Shown piece after piece: positions 1 to 8,415 of a DNA stretch of 48,864 nt. A program made the position numbers and the translations under genes. Numbering within the stretch: the stretch's first letter is position 1; each line of letters opens with the position of its first letter. The DNA comes from a virus: positions 1 to 48,864 of IMG/VR virus record IMGVR_UViG_3300025266_000002; one strand, 5' to 3'. The notes beneath the pieces were generated by a model. It searched no databases and had not been told where the DNA came from. It saw nothing but the letters and a program-made list of their open reading frames with translations.

Positions 1-127
1 CCGTTCGTCCTTCGTCACGTCGCCCGGATCCTTGTGCAGAATGCCGCCGGCGGTGATCTTGTAAAGGTCGTGGCCGACCCCGGCATCGAAATCACGGAAC
101 GCGTCGATCTTCCACATTTCGCCGGCG
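1..127. repeat. Left copy of the 127-bp terminal direct repeat
   Basis: These 127 bases are identical to the last 127 bases of the window (48738-48864). The repeat lies inside the DNA polymerase coding sequence and the reading frame continues exactly across the join. The simplest reading is a circular assembly with an overlap of one k-mer length (127 is a common maximum k) rather than a biological terminal repeat. Confidence 0.95.
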
Positions 128-1428
128 AGCCACGCCAGCACGCGGCCTTCGATGTTGGAATAGTCGGCCGCGATGATGCGGTGGCCGGGCGCGGCGATTA
201 AAAGACCGCGCAGGATGTCCGACACCGCGCTCAGTGGCTTCTCGTACATCATCGCCAGCATGTCGTGATCGCCGCTGGCCACCAGGTCGATCAGCGTGTC
301 TATGTCGAGTTCTTCGGGCCGTTTCAGGTTCTGCGGCTGGAAGCGGCGCCCGCCCCACCGGCCGGTGTTGGCGGCGTGGAACTGCAACAGCCCCTTGGCC
401 CGGTCATCCTCCGGCGACTTGCCGTTGAGCAGCGCGTCGATCTTGGCGACGGACGCTTTCGCGCTTTCCTGGCGCACCAGCAGCACGTCGCGCACGATCT
501 GCGGGATAGGATTATCTTCCTCTAGAAGCGTCTCCATCGCGGCCTTGTTGATGGAATCGCACTCAACACCATTCTCGCGAACGAACGTCACGATCTGGTT
601 GCGGTTCGAACACCGGCTGACCGCGTGGTTGGTCAGCGTGCGCATCCGCTCGTCGAGATCGGCCTGCGCCTGTTTGACGATGGTCTTCGCAGCGTTCGCC
701 AGCTGCTCGTCGACCAGAACTCCGCGGTCGTTTATCCGCTGATCGAGGTGCCATAGCTTCAATTCGAAATCCGAGAGTGGCCGGATCCGCTTGTCGAGAT
801 CGCGTTCGACGATCACATCGGTCTTGCAGTAGTCGATCAAGCGGGCCAGCTTCTCCGGATCGTCCCACCATGTGACAAGCGACCCCAACGCGCCGCACTT
901 TTTACAGTCGCGGTATTCAGTGTCGGTGTCGCCCCCATCGTTTGTCCCGACCACTACCACAACGAGCCCGGAGCCCCGGCAATCGGGGCACGTTTCGACT
1001 TTCCGTGGCTTCGCCATCTGCATCATCAGCCGGTGGCCGGTCTTGTCCTTGCTGACCTGCAGCGCAGCGGCGGCGCTCGCACCGTCGAGCGAACCCGGCA
1101 ATCCGTTGGCGTATGCCGTGACCATTGTGCATCTGAATTGCTCGACGTCTGGCTCCGGCCACCCATATCTCGGGCCGAGAATGTAATGCCAGATCGAGCG
1201 CTCGAACGCCGCATTGTGCGCGGTCACGGTGCCGCCCATCATGACGTGCTCGTAGACGTCTGCGGGGCACTCGTCGCCGGGCCGCCACACTTTCACCGGT
1301 TCCTCGCCGATGGCGTAGCATGCGCACCAGATGTCGGTCGTCGGATGCGCCGCGTAAGGATAGACGCCGGTCTTCTTCAGATCGGCGGCGGACCTCGTTT
1401 CGAAGTCGATGTGGAGCGTTTCGGTCAC
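1..1428 (-). CDS. polA: DNA polymerase I (family A), N-terminal part; continues at 48051-48737
   Basis: Replicative family A DNA polymerase with 3'-5' proofreading. Joined across the circle, the gene runs from 1428 down to 1 and then 48737 to 48051, giving 704 aa. The start is GTG at 1428, overlapping the upstream stop as GTGA. Exonuclease motifs are visible: Exo I D8-x-E10 (DFET), Exo II around H71-N72, and Exo III Y198-C-K-T-D202. Motif A (ADYSNIEGR) is at about residues 421-429. No 5'-3' exonuclease domain is present, as is usual in phage enzymes. An insertion in the exonuclease domain carries CPDC (145-148) and CKKC (173-176), which look like a zinc site and are unusual. It sits late in the leftward replication operon. 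Confidence 0.95.
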   Translation of the reverse strand, partial: MTETLHIDFETRSAADLKKTGVYPYAAHPTTDIWCACYAIGEEPVKVWRPGDECPADVYEHVMMGGTVTAHNAAFERSIWHYILGPRYGWPEPDVEQFRCTMVTAYANGLPGSLDGASAAAALQVSKDKTGHRLMMQMAKPRKVETCPDCRGSGLVVVVVGTNDGGDTDTEYRDCKKCGALGSLVTWWDDPEKLARLIDYCKTDVIVERDLDKRIRPLSDFELKLWHLDQRINDRGVLVDEQLANAAKTIVKQAQADLDERMRTLTNHAVSRCSNRNQIVTFVRENGVECDSINKAAMETLLEEDNPIPQIVRDVLLVRQESAKASVAKIDALLNGKSPEDDRAKGLLQFHAANTGRWGGRRFQPQNLKRPEELDIDTLIDLVASGDHDMLAMMYEKPLSAVSDILRGLLIAAPGHRIIAADYSNIEGRVLAWLAGEMWKIDAFRDFDAGVGHDLYKITAGGILHKDPGDVTKDER

Positions 1429-1724
1429 GCGTCCACCTTGACCGTCACGCGGTCGAGAATTGCTCGGATCATCTTCATGCCGGTTTCGGTGTGTTTGGGC
1501 TGGACAGGGCGGAAAGCGCGGGAGTCAAACCAAGCATCGAAGCCTTCGATTGTGACATAGACCGTATCCAAGAGCCCCTCGAACTCCCTCCCCGGAACGG
1601 CGATGAAAGTGTAAACTTCCCCCTTCTCGGGCACGGGCCACTGGTGCGACGGGTCGTTCGGCCTGAAGTCGTCACGAACACAAACCACCTTGTCACCGGC
1701 CTTTGCAGTCCTCCACCAGGTCAC
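1425..1724 (-). CDS. Hypothetical protein, possibly small beta-barrel
   Basis: A 99-aa protein starting at GTG (1724) that overlaps the upstream stop as GTGA; a longer reading from 1757 would overlap the previous gene by more. It overlaps the polymerase start by 4 bases, so translation is probably coupled. The N-terminal half (AGDKVVCVRDDF, GEVYTF) resembles an SH3/KOW-like barrel with alternating strands, but that is only a pattern impression. No catalytic motif is visible. Position suggests an accessory role in replication; the function is unknown. Confidence 0.75.
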   Translation of the reverse strand: MTWWRTAKAGDKVVCVRDDFRPNDPSHQWPVPEKGEVYTFIAVPGREFEGLLDTVYVTIEGFDAWFDSRAFRPVQPKHTETGMKMIRAILDRVTVKVDA

Positions 1725-2401
1725 GCGAAATCCTCGTCGAACACCGCGAGCCTCCACTTGCCGCCGTGCCTTGGCTTGCGTAGCACCTCAAGCGCCCCGC
1801 TTTTCTCGGCGTTGCGGATCAGCGTTGCGCCGCCGGTCGGCGATCCGATCGCGTGGGACAGTTCCCGCGACGTGATCTCGGCAACGCCGTCGACTGCGAT
1901 CGAGCGCAGGTGCGCGACCAGCTTGGCCCGGGCCTCGCCATGCGCCATGCCGTATCCGCCCCGCGGTGCGCCCGGCGTCACGATGACGTCGCCGCCCGTG
2001 CCTGCTACCGCCTCGCCGCCCATCGCGGCCTTGAGCGGTTCGACATCGTCGATGTAATATCCGGCACCCCAAAGCGTGCTGATCGTGATCGGGGTTGCGG
2101 CCAGCTTCTTGCGCAGCCTGCTGACATGAATGTCGATGATCTTCGGCTCGGGCAGATCGTGCTGATCGTCGTGCATCATGACGTTGTATGCGTCCTTGCT
2201 GTGCACTCGGCCATCGGCCATGCAGATCAGCAACCGCGCCTCGTTGGGCGACAGGCCGAAAACGCGCTGCAGGTTGGCCCGCGCATCGAGCGGCGTGCCT
2301 GGCTGCGACGCAATCACCCGTTCTTCGAGGCCCGCGGCGTAGTCGACAAGCTCGTCGCGGCTCATTGTGTCGAGGTCTGCGTTGCGACGGAACGACATCA
2401 T
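1721..2401 (-). CDS. Winged-helix protein resembling the CtrA output domain
   Basis: A 226-aa DNA-binding protein. Residues 10-30 form a short helical segment. About 48-118 match an OmpR/PhoB-type winged helix: LSPNEARLL, then PEPKIIDIHVSRLRKKL, then the wing ending in WGAGYYI. The EPKIIDxxxxxLRKKL stretch is close to the same part of the cell-cycle regulator CtrA (ELKIIDVFICKLRKKL, from memory). There is no receiver domain or phosphorylatable Asp. A second small HTH-like module follows at about 170-215. The ATG start at 2401 overlaps the previous stop (ATGA). It may regulate phage genes or compete at host CtrA sites; that role is inference. Confidence 0.85.
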   Translation of the reverse strand: MMSFRRNADLDTMSRDELVDYAAGLEERVIASQPGTPLDARANLQRVFGLSPNEARLLICMADGRVHSKDAYNVMMHDDQHDLPEPKIIDIHVSRLRKKLAATPITISTLWGAGYYIDDVEPLKAAMGGEAVAGTGGDVIVTPGAPRGGYGMAHGEARAKLVAHLRSIAVDGVAEITSRELSHAIGSPTGGATLIRNAEKSGALEVLRKPRHGGKWRLAVFDEDFA

Positions 2402-2703
2402 GCGCCCCCCAACAAAAGCCGGCGACGGTCGGACGGTAGCGGCGCGGACCCTGCCACCTGGCTCGTGCAGAGCTTTCCGAGCGGGTCACGGCACAGGGCC
2501 GCTTCGAATGAAATATGGTCCAACCGCATTCGGCTTTTGGTGGTTGACCCGTCTGCCATCAGGCGCACAAAGCCGCCCGACACCTTGGCGTAAAGATACC
2601 CGTCCCGGAGATACAGGGGGGTCTGTTTGTAAACGCCGTTCTCAACGAGAACAGCCGCCTCCCCTTCAACTTCCTGAAAGAACCCCATTTTGTCGATCTC
2701 CAT
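2398..2703 (-). CDS. Hypothetical conserved-looking phage protein
   Basis: A 101-aa protein starting at ATG 2703; an in-frame TTG lies three codons upstream. GAGAG just before the ATG may serve as ribosome site, and a copy of the dispersed 15-bp motif ends 5 bases upstream of the ATG. The N-terminal 60 residues look like a beta-rich domain (MGFFQEVEGEAAVLVENG); the C-terminus is basic. Overlaps the CtrA-like gene by 4 bases. I do not recognise a function. Confidence 0.75.
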   Translation of the reverse strand: MEIDKMGFFQEVEGEAAVLVENGVYKQTPLYLRDGYLYAKVSGGFVRLMADGSTTKSRMRLDHISFEAALCRDPLGKLCTSQVAGSAPLPSDRRRLLLGGA

Positions 2704-2707
2704 TTCT

Positions 2708-2722
2708 CTCAACTTTCAACAT
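2708..2722 (-). promoter_or_regulatory. Dispersed 15-bp motif, copy
   Basis: Minus-strand ATGTTGAAAGTTGAG, a 12/15-type match to the consensus TTGTYGAAACWTGAG. It abuts the start of the gene at 2703 and follows the gapR stop region, so it could separate expression of the downstream replication genes from the upstream part of the operon. Confidence 0.5.
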
Positions 2723-2756
2723 CGGCGACACGCGAATGCCGCCGATGTTGCTGTCG

Positions 2757-3008
2757 TCAGATCATGCCGAGTGCGTGCAGGTACGTGTCCAGCAAGGCTT
2801 CCTGCTCGGCAAGGTCGTTGGCGTCCTGCTTGCGCCGGGCAATGACCTTGCGGATCACCTTGGGGTCGTACCCCATCGCCTTCGTCTCGCCGTAGACGTC
2901 CTTGATGTCGTCGGCGATCGTCTTCTTTTCTTCCTCGAGCCGTTCGATGCGCTCGACAAAAGATTTCAGTTGATCGCCGGCGACGGAGTTGTGGCCGATC
3001 TCGCTCAT
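2757..3008 (-). CDS. gapR: GapR-like nucleoid-associated protein (DUF2312)
   Basis: An 83-aa protein that matches the whole GapR/DUF2312 family: [20 protein letters not shown], then [17 protein letters not shown], then IRKVIARRK and a [14 protein letters not shown] tail. In Caulobacter, GapR is a coiled-coil dimer/tetramer that encircles overtwisted AT-rich DNA ahead of replication and transcription. The start ATG at 3008 shares one base with the SSB stop (TGATG). Its place between SSB and polymerase fits a role at the phage replication fork. The family is essentially alphaproteobacterial, which points to the host. Confidence 0.93.
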   Translation of the reverse strand: MSEIGHNSVAGDQLKSFVERIERLEEEKKTIADDIKDVYGETKAMGYDPKVIRKVIARRKQDANDLAEQEALLDTYLHALGMI

Positions 3009-3667
3009 CAGGCGAACTCGTCCGCGGATCCCATGTCTTCGAGGTCGACGCCTTCGACGGCATCGAACTCGGCAGACGCCTGCACCTTGCCGCCGGCCAT
3101 CGGGTCGTCGTGCCAGAGCAGCTGCACGTTGACCAGGCCGGGCGACACGCCAGGCAGACCGTCGTTCGGCGGATACCAGTACGGGTTGAGCGACACCCGG
3201 CCCCACCGGCCGTTGTAGGTCTCGTCGGCTTCCAGATCCGCAGGCACCGGATGGCCCTTGTGGTCGACAACGCCCGGTGCGGAGCGCGGCTTGCCGTCCT
3301 TCTGGAACGCCTTCGAGTTGGGCGACAGCGTGAACGGGTATTCGTCTGCGAAGCCCGCCAAGGATTGCACCTCGGATGTCTTTCGAACAGGGCTGCGCCA
3401 CTGCGTCGTTGCCCGCTTCTTCTCGGGCACGTTTTCCTCGAACAGACGCTGCGCTTCTTCTTCGAGCGCCGCGAGGTCTACTACGCCCGGTACCAAAAGC
3501 TTCAGGGCGTAGTGGAACTTCTTCTCGTTCGTCTCGCTCTTGGACGGCCGGGTGGCCGTGTACAATGATGCGTAGACCATGCGACCGACAACCAGCACGT
3601 TGCCGCTCTTTTCGGACAGAACGGCTTTTTTCATGCTGGCGGGAATTTTTTCAATAATCGGAGACAT
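3008..3667 (-). CDS. Single-stranded DNA-binding protein (DUF2815-like)
   Basis: A 219-aa protein of the phage DUF2815 type, an OB-fold ssDNA-binding family that substitutes for SSB. The diagnostic stretch is about 150-185 ([16 protein letters not shown], then [17 protein letters not shown]). The C-terminus is acidic ([20 protein letters not shown]), as in SSB tails that recruit partners. The start at 3667 has AAGGAAA seven bases upstream. It follows the nuclease gene and precedes gapR. Confidence 0.85.
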   Translation of the reverse strand: MSPIIEKIPASMKKAVLSEKSGNVLVVGRMVYASLYTATRPSKSETNEKKFHYALKLLVPGVVDLAALEEEAQRLFEENVPEKKRATTQWRSPVRKTSEVQSLAGFADEYPFTLSPNSKAFQKDGKPRSAPGVVDHKGHPVPADLEADETYNGRWGRVSLNPYWYPPNDGLPGVSPGLVNVQLLWHDDPMAGGKVQASAEFDAVEGVDLEDMGSADEFA

Positions 3668-3695
3668 CGAGATTTCCTTATGTTCTCATGTTTAC

Positions 3696-4991
3696 TTACA
3701 TATCGACCTGATCGAAGTCGGCATTCGCGCCGACCTGCACCGCAGGCCGCGGGTCGTCCGCAGGCACCAGATTGACGCCTGAAGATTTCTTTTCGACGAG
3801 GTCGGCCATCGCCGCCTGCCGCTCTTTCGCGTTCTTGCCTGGCCACAGCTTTTCCAGCTGCGCGGGCGAACGCAATTTCGGCTCCGTCATGATTTCGTCC
3901 TTGCTGGCCTTGAGCTTCTTCAGCGCGGCCAGCGTTTCGGCCTCATCGATCCACTTGCGGTTGGCGCGCTTGGCCACCAGCTTGAAGCCTGCCGGCGTCT
4001 TGCCCGCCATCGCGGCGTCGTGCGCGGCCTGTTGCACCGCTTTGACGTACGACAGCATGCCGTCCGCTTCGCGCAGGACTTTCGCCTGTTGCTCGGGTGT
4101 CAAATTGCTCACCTCCGGGTAAATCGTGGGCTCGTTCAGGTCGATGTCGCCAAACTCGGCGCCGGCGTCCTCGAGACGGCGGGCGCGGTTGGCCGGGCAC
4201 ACACCCTGCAGCTTGCAGAACGAGTCGTGGCACCAGGGCCCGGGGTTGAACGGCGCGTCGTCCGCGTCTGTCGCAGCGGCGGCCTTCGCCAGCATGTCCT
4301 CGAATTCGAACAGGTCCAGCAGGTCGATCTCGAAAGTGCGGATCGGCCCTTTCGGATGCGGCGAACGGGGCTGCACGATATGCATCGTCAGCGTTTCGAT
4401 CTGCGCGTTGTGGTGGCGGCGCGCAGCGCCTGCCGCGTAGAGAAGGAGCTGCGGGTTGTCGTCAGCGTCGACCGCGATGCCCTTGCCGTATTTGAAGTCG
4501 ACGACATCAAGGTGGCGCCCGCCCACGTCAAAAACTGTCGCGTCACCGGTGCCAAAAATCTCAGGGTGCAGATGCGTCATGTCGAGCCGTTGTTCGACCT
4601 CGAGCAGCGTGTCGCCGTGCGCGCACGCAATTGCCTCCGGCGACAGAAGGCTGTTGACGTGGTCCGTGTACATCGTCACGCCGTCGACCATTTCCTCGTC
4701 GATCTCGAAAAAGCGCTGCGTGTCGTTGGTGTCTTCGGGCGTGTCAACGAACCGCTTCTTGGGATCCTTGGTCTTGATGTCGACGTACCGGCCAGCGTAG
4801 TCGGACGGGTCGGCGCCTGTTTCCAGGCAGATCGAACAAAGCTCGTGGGCCGCCGTGCCTTCGGCCGCCGCATCGCTGGTGCTGTCCGGCATGTCTTCGG
4901 TGGCCTTGACGCTGCCGGGGCAGTTGATCCAGCGTTTGGCAGCACTCGGCGCCAGTCGCGCATGGGCGCGTGTCGTGTGGGCTTGTGTCAT
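3696..4991 (-). CDS. PD-(D/E)XK nuclease, DUF2800 family
   Basis: A 431-aa nuclease, probably an exonuclease for recombination or host DNA turnover. The start ATG at 4991 follows GGTGAT and lies just after the stop of a membrane micropeptide; an in-frame ATG at 5048 would overlap it. The nuclease core is GTGDATVFD ... LDVVDFKYGKG (about residues 148-172). One Cys near the N-terminus (INCPGS) and three near 262-275 (CHDSFCKLQGVC) are laid out as in the Fe-S clusters of Cas4/AddB nucleases. It is adjacent to SSB, as expected for a recombination pair. Confidence 0.88.
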   Translation of the reverse strand: MTQAHTTRAHARLAPSAAKRWINCPGSVKATEDMPDSTSDAAAEGTAAHELCSICLETGADPSDYAGRYVDIKTKDPKKRFVDTPEDTNDTQRFFEIDEEMVDGVTMYTDHVNSLLSPEAIACAHGDTLLEVEQRLDMTHLHPEIFGTGDATVFDVGGRHLDVVDFKYGKGIAVDADDNPQLLLYAAGAARRHHNAQIETLTMHIVQPRSPHPKGPIRTFEIDLLDLFEFEDMLAKAAAATDADDAPFNPGPWCHDSFCKLQGVCPANRARRLEDAGAEFGDIDLNEPTIYPEVSNLTPEQQAKVLREADGMLSYVKAVQQAAHDAAMAGKTPAGFKLVAKRANRKWIDEAETLAALKKLKASKDEIMTEPKLRSPAQLEKLWPGKNAKERQAAMADLVEKKSSGVNLVPADDPRPAVQVGANADFDQVDM

Positions 4992-4996
4992 CCCGA

Positions 4997-5080
4997 TCAC
5001 CGCAGCCACAGCCACCAGGCGGCGACAAAGGTCGCACACCCAACGCAAAACTTCACGAGATCATACATTTCAGGGGTCAT
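4997..5080 (-). CDS. Single-helix membrane micropeptide (27 aa)
   Basis: The peptide starts MTPEMYDLVKF and ends in a hydrophobic helix with AAWWLWLR. Its ATG overlaps the previous stop as ATGA, and its own stop is 5 bases before the nuclease ATG. The chain of overlaps on both sides is the main evidence that it is translated. It is too short for family recognition; a membrane tether or small regulator is possible. Confidence 0.6.
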   Translation of the reverse strand: MTPEMYDLVKFCVGCATFVAAWWLWLR

Positions 5081-5148
5081 CGAAACACCATCCAGAGAAT
5101 GAAAAGGGTGGCCGCGGCGTACGCCGCGACCGGGACGAGCCGTGTCAT
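5077..5148 (-). CDS. Single-helix membrane micropeptide (23 aa)
   Basis: The peptide starts [14 protein letters not shown] and continues with a hydrophobic LFILWMVFR end, so nearly the whole peptide is one membrane helix. ATGA overlaps join it to the genes on both sides (5145 and 5080). It does not resemble the next peptide in sequence beyond hydrophobicity, so the two are not clearly duplicates. Confidence 0.6.
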   Translation of the reverse strand: MTRLVPVAAYAAATLFILWMVFR

Positions 5149-5402
5149 GCGGCCTGTTGTGCTTTGATCTTCGCGATCGTGCGCGCGTACGCCGCCCGTT
5201 TCCGGTCGCCACGCGTACGGCCCTGCGCGTCTACGCGCGAAGCTTTTGGAGGCACCCGGAAGCCCCTGCCCTGGGTGAGGCTGGCCATCGCGTTCATGCG
5301 GCGGCTCAACGCGGCGCCGTCTGCCGCGGGCTCTCCGAGCCGAAACGCGGCGTCCGCTTCGCGTCGCACGATTTTACGGAATGCTTCGGATAGGAACCTC
5401 AT
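5145..5402 (-). CDS. Hypothetical basic protein
   Basis: An 85-aa Arg/Lys- and Ala-rich, mostly helical protein ([17 protein letters not shown] ... [19 protein letters not shown]). It overlaps the genes on both sides by 4 bases (ATGA). The charge suggests nucleic acid contact, but no fold is recognised. Confidence 0.65.
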   Translation of the reverse strand: MRFLSEAFRKIVRREADAAFRLGEPAADGAALSRRMNAMASLTQGRGFRVPPKASRVDAQGRTRGDRKRAAYARTIAKIKAQQAA

Positions 5403-5875
5403 TTCGCAGCCGCCTTGATCCGCTTGTCGACTTCGGCCTTGAACGCGCCGATCTGGTCGTCCGGCAGGTCGCCGAGCTTCTCCAGCTTGAACTGGTCAAG
5501 CAGCGCGCGGAACTCGGTCTTCTGGTCCTCGATGCCCTTGAACGTCGGGGTCAGGTACTGGCTCAGCGTGTACTTGCGCAACTCGTCGACGGTCATGTCG
5601 GGCTCGTCGGCCACTTCCTCGACTTCCGGATCCTTGTCCTCGTCGGGCTTGTCTTCCTCTTTTGCCTCGTGCTCGATCACCTTGTCGGCTTTCTTCGGCG
5701 CGGGCTTGGGTTTCGTCTTCGGCTTTTCCTCGACGACTTCAACTTCAGCCTCGACAGGCGCTGCAGCTTCGGGCGACTTTGCGCCAACCTTCTGCTGGAT
5801 CAGCGAGCCCATGACGAGCAGTTGGGTGGCAACGTCCTGGGCGCTCTCGCCCACGATTTCGATCCTGATGGTCAC
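5399..5875 (-). CDS. Hypothetical protein with Glu/Lys/Pro linker
   Basis: A 158-aa protein starting at GTG 5875, chosen because AAGGAG lies about 9 bases upstream. Three parts are visible: residues 1-40 ([14 protein letters not shown], beta then helix), a low-complexity charged linker at about 45-95 ([16 protein letters not shown]), and a helical C-terminal part ending in [10 protein letters not shown]. The same frame stays open upstream through the whole methyltransferase gene, so a 565-aa reading exists; the GTG with a ribosome site argues for the short form. Function unknown. Confidence 0.7.
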   Translation of the reverse strand: MTIRIEIVGESAQDVATQLLVMGSLIQQKVGAKSPEAAAPVEAEVEVVEEKPKTKPKPAPKKADKVIEHEAKEEDKPDEDKDPEVEEVADEPDMTVDELRKYTLSQYLTPTFKGIEDQKTEFRALLDQFKLEKLGDLPDDQIGAFKAEVDKRIKAAAK

Positions 5876-5943
5876 TTTGGAAGACTCCTTCTTGGTGGTC
5901 TTATCGTTAACTGATTTGTCGGGTTTTGTCGAGAGTTTATTAA

Positions 5944-5958
5944 CGTATGTTTCAACAT
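5944..5958 (-). promoter_or_regulatory. Dispersed 15-bp motif, copy
   Basis: Minus-strand ATGTTGAAACATACG in the gap between the methyltransferase stop and the gene starting at 5875. The core ATGTTGAAACAT has perfect 5-base inverted arms around GA, and TTAATAAAC follows. This is the clearest dyad among the copies. Confidence 0.55.
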
Positions 5959-5963
5959 TTTCG

Positions 5964-7118
5964 TCAGAGTTCGAAGTACGCTTCGACGAAAGCTTGCGCC
6001 GCTTCCGCGACGATCGCGTTGCCGTAGGCGCGCAGTCGTCCCACACGGGAGGCAGCCCCATGAGCCAGCGGGAATGTGCCGGGTTCAACTGGCCGCCACT
6101 TTCCATCCCGGCAGAACAGCCAGTCAGCATCTCGCCAGAAGCCGTCAGTCGGGCCGGGCCTTCGTGCAATGTCTTCTTCGCGGCCAGCACCAGACACACG
6201 CACCCGTGCTTCGTTCCGTGGATTGATTTCTGTGTTTCCGACCGACCGCGTGTGTTGTGCGCTTGCGGAGTGGTCCAACCCGACAGCTCCACCGTCTTCC
6301 GGCTGCTGTCGTTGTTGCCCGCTGCGTTGTTCCCGTTCTGCGCGGGTGTCCCGGCCATCGGAGTCGGCCACCCCGCCAGAGACGGATCGCCCCTCGCCGG
6401 GTCGAAGTAGTCGATCACCTCTGTTGTCATCGACTTCTGCGAGCCCTTTTTTCCATTCCGCCTGTTCTGATAACCCAACCTCGGCTCGTGGGCTGTCGGG
6501 GTGCCCCAACCGGTCAGGTGTACCTCGCTCTCCGAGCGGGCCTTGCCGTCGAACGCCCGCTTGGCGTCCGCTTCCGAGCTGTTGGCGCTCGACACTCTGG
6601 TCGTCGGCCAACCTTTTCGCACCCCACCAGAGTCTTTGCCGGATGTGCGGAGCACCGAAGCCCGCAGCGCAGGTATCGAGTGCCCCGCTGGCGTAGCCCG
6701 TTCCTTCCAGGTCAGCTTGTACAAGGTCGAGCCAGCCAAGTCCGTCCTTGCTCGCAACCTGTTCGCCAAGGACGTCTGCAGGGCGGCACTGCGAGATGAG
6801 CCAGTGGAAGTGCGGCCACAAGTGCCGCTCGTCAGCCACCCCGCCGCCTTTGCCTGCCGCGCTGAAAGGTTGGCAGGGGCAGCTTCCCGTCCACACTTGA
6901 GCGTCATCCGGGACGCCAGCGCGACGCAGGGCGTAACTCCAAATTCCGATGCCAGCGAAGAAATGGCACTGTCGAAATCCTCCAAGGTCATCGGGCGTGA
7001 CATCTTCGATTGAACGTCGATCGACAACGCCGTCTGCAATATGTCCAGCGGCAATGAGGTTTTCGAGCCAGTCGGCTGCGTAAGGATCGATTTCATTGTA
7101 GTACGCTTTCACTCCCAT
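5964..7118 (-). CDS. C5-cytosine DNA methyltransferase
   Basis: A 384-aa Dcm-type enzyme that methylates cytosine C5, probably for protection from host restriction. SAM motif [17 protein letters not shown] is at about 53-68 and the catalytic SCPCQPF loop has C82. A later QRR-type motif reads [11 protein letters not shown], and the C-terminal motif is [11 protein letters not shown]. The N-terminal segment [12 protein letters not shown] is typical of phage homologues. The target-recognition part (about 170-320) is low in complexity, rich in D/R/G/Q, and lies over a long open frame with repeated GW-x-T-P motifs (see findings). The start ATG at 7118 lies 5 bases past the helicase stop. Confidence 0.92.
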   Translation of the reverse strand: MGVKAYYNEIDPYAADWLENLIAAGHIADGVVDRRSIEDVTPDDLGGFRQCHFFAGIGIWSYALRRAGVPDDAQVWTGSCPCQPFSAAGKGGGVADERHLWPHFHWLISQCRPADVLGEQVASKDGLGWLDLVQADLEGTGYASGALDTCAAGFGAPHIRQRLWWGAKRLADDQSVERQQLGSGRQAGVRRQGPLGERGTPDRLGHPDSPRAEVGLSEQAEWKKGLAEVDDNRGDRLLRPGEGRSVSGGVADSDGRDTRAEREQRSGQQRQQPEDGGAVGLDHSASAQHTRSVGNTEINPRNEARVRVSGAGREEDIARRPGPTDGFWRDADWLFCRDGKWRPVEPGTFPLAHGAASRVGRLRAYGNAIVAEAAQAFVEAYFEL

Positions 7119-7122
7119 GTTT

Positions 7123-8415
7123 CTACACCCCGTCCACGACTTTGGAGATCGAGGACATCTTGCGCATGCACGCGCGTTGGATGTCCTCATCGATCGAGCC
7201 CGCCAGCATCGCATAGCGCACCAGGCACGGTTCGGTCTGGCCGATGCGGTGGATCCGCTGCGCGGCCTGATCGTTTTCTGCCGGGACCCATGACGATTCA
7301 ACGAACAGCAGATCGCTTGCCGCGGTCAGCGTCAAGCCGACACCGGCCGCCGTGATCTGGCCGATGAACACACGCACCGACGGATCGTTCTGCATCCGGT
7401 CGACGGCGCGCTGGCGCTCGTCCTTCTTGATGTGGCCGTGGTACTGCACAGCCCGCGTGTGCAGCTTGTCGTACAGCGTATCCAGAACGTCATGGTGGTG
7501 CGCGAAGACCACGATCTTGCGATCCTCCGGCGTGCTGTCGAGCCAGGTGTTGATCCAGTCTGCGGCGGGCAAAGCCTTGGCCACTCCCGTCAAGCGACGC
7601 AGCTTGGCGACGCCGCCATCAAACGCCAGCTTGCGCAGGCCCGCGACGCCTTCCGTCTCCAGCACCTCGCGGATCGCGTCGGCGTCTTCCAGCTCCATGC
7701 CGTCGACATCGCCCTCGAGCCACAGTTCGGCGAACCGCATTGGTGGCAGATCCTTGAGCACATCGGCCTTGCGCCGGCGCAGCATGAAGCTTTTCAGTTT
7801 CCCGTTGAGCTTTTCCTCGTTGCGCGAGCCGACGATTGTCTGCCCGAAGCCCGTGTTGCGCATCTGGCAGTACGCGGCCTGGAACTGATAGAGTGTCCAG
7901 GGCAGCCCGGTCTTCTCCGACGACACCGTTTCCGGCGCCAGCGCCCGCAGGTGCGGGTACAGCTCGCTCGTGTTGTTTGGCATCGGCGTGCCGGTCAGCA
8001 GCCACACCTGTTGCGCCTTCCCGGCCACGGGGTAATCCTTCGGGCGCATCTCGGCGCGCTTGCCGTAAATGTTGGCCGTGCGTTTCGCCGAGATGCTTTT
8101 CAGGTAATGGGCCTCGTCGACGATCAACGCGCACCACTCCCGCGCGATCAGCGCCGCCCGGCCCGAGCCCATCGCCTTCTCGAACGACACGACAACGGCA
8201 GACCAATCGCCTTCGCGATGCGCCTTGATCTCGCGCTTCCAGTTCTCGACAACGCCCGCCGGACAGATGATCAGGACGTACAGCGCGCGGGCCTTGTCGC
8301 ACGCCTTGATTGCCTGGAAGGTCTTGCCAAGGCCCGGATCATCCGCCAGCAGCGCAGCCTTGCGCGATGCGAGGAAATCGATGCCCTCGATCTGGTACGG
8401 ATAGGCGGTGGTCAT
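7123..8415 (-). CDS. SNF2-family DNA helicase/translocase
   Basis: A 430-aa Swi2/Snf2-type ATPase (superfamily 2). Walker A DDPGLGKT (about 25-32), DEAH box at 100-103, motif III LLTGTPMPN, and helicase C-terminal motifs GVGLTLTAA and QAAQRIHRIGQ. The compact layout resembles SMARCAL1-type annealing helicases found in phages, which can rewind DNA or remodel forks. The start ATG at 8415 overlaps the RuvC stop by 4 bases. Confidence 0.95.
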   Translation of the reverse strand: MTTAYPYQIEGIDFLASRKAALLADDPGLGKTFQAIKACDKARALYVLIICPAGVVENWKREIKAHREGDWSAVVVSFEKAMGSGRAALIAREWCALIVDEAHYLKSISAKRTANIYGKRAEMRPKDYPVAGKAQQVWLLTGTPMPNNTSELYPHLRALAPETVSSEKTGLPWTLYQFQAAYCQMRNTGFGQTIVGSRNEEKLNGKLKSFMLRRRKADVLKDLPPMRFAELWLEGDVDGMELEDADAIREVLETEGVAGLRKLAFDGGVAKLRRLTGVAKALPAADWINTWLDSTPEDRKIVVFAHHHDVLDTLYDKLHTRAVQYHGHIKKDERQRAVDRMQNDPSVRVFIGQITAAGVGLTLTAASDLLFVESSWVPAENDQAAQRIHRIGQTEPCLVRYAMLAGSIDEDIQRACMRKMSSISKVVDGV

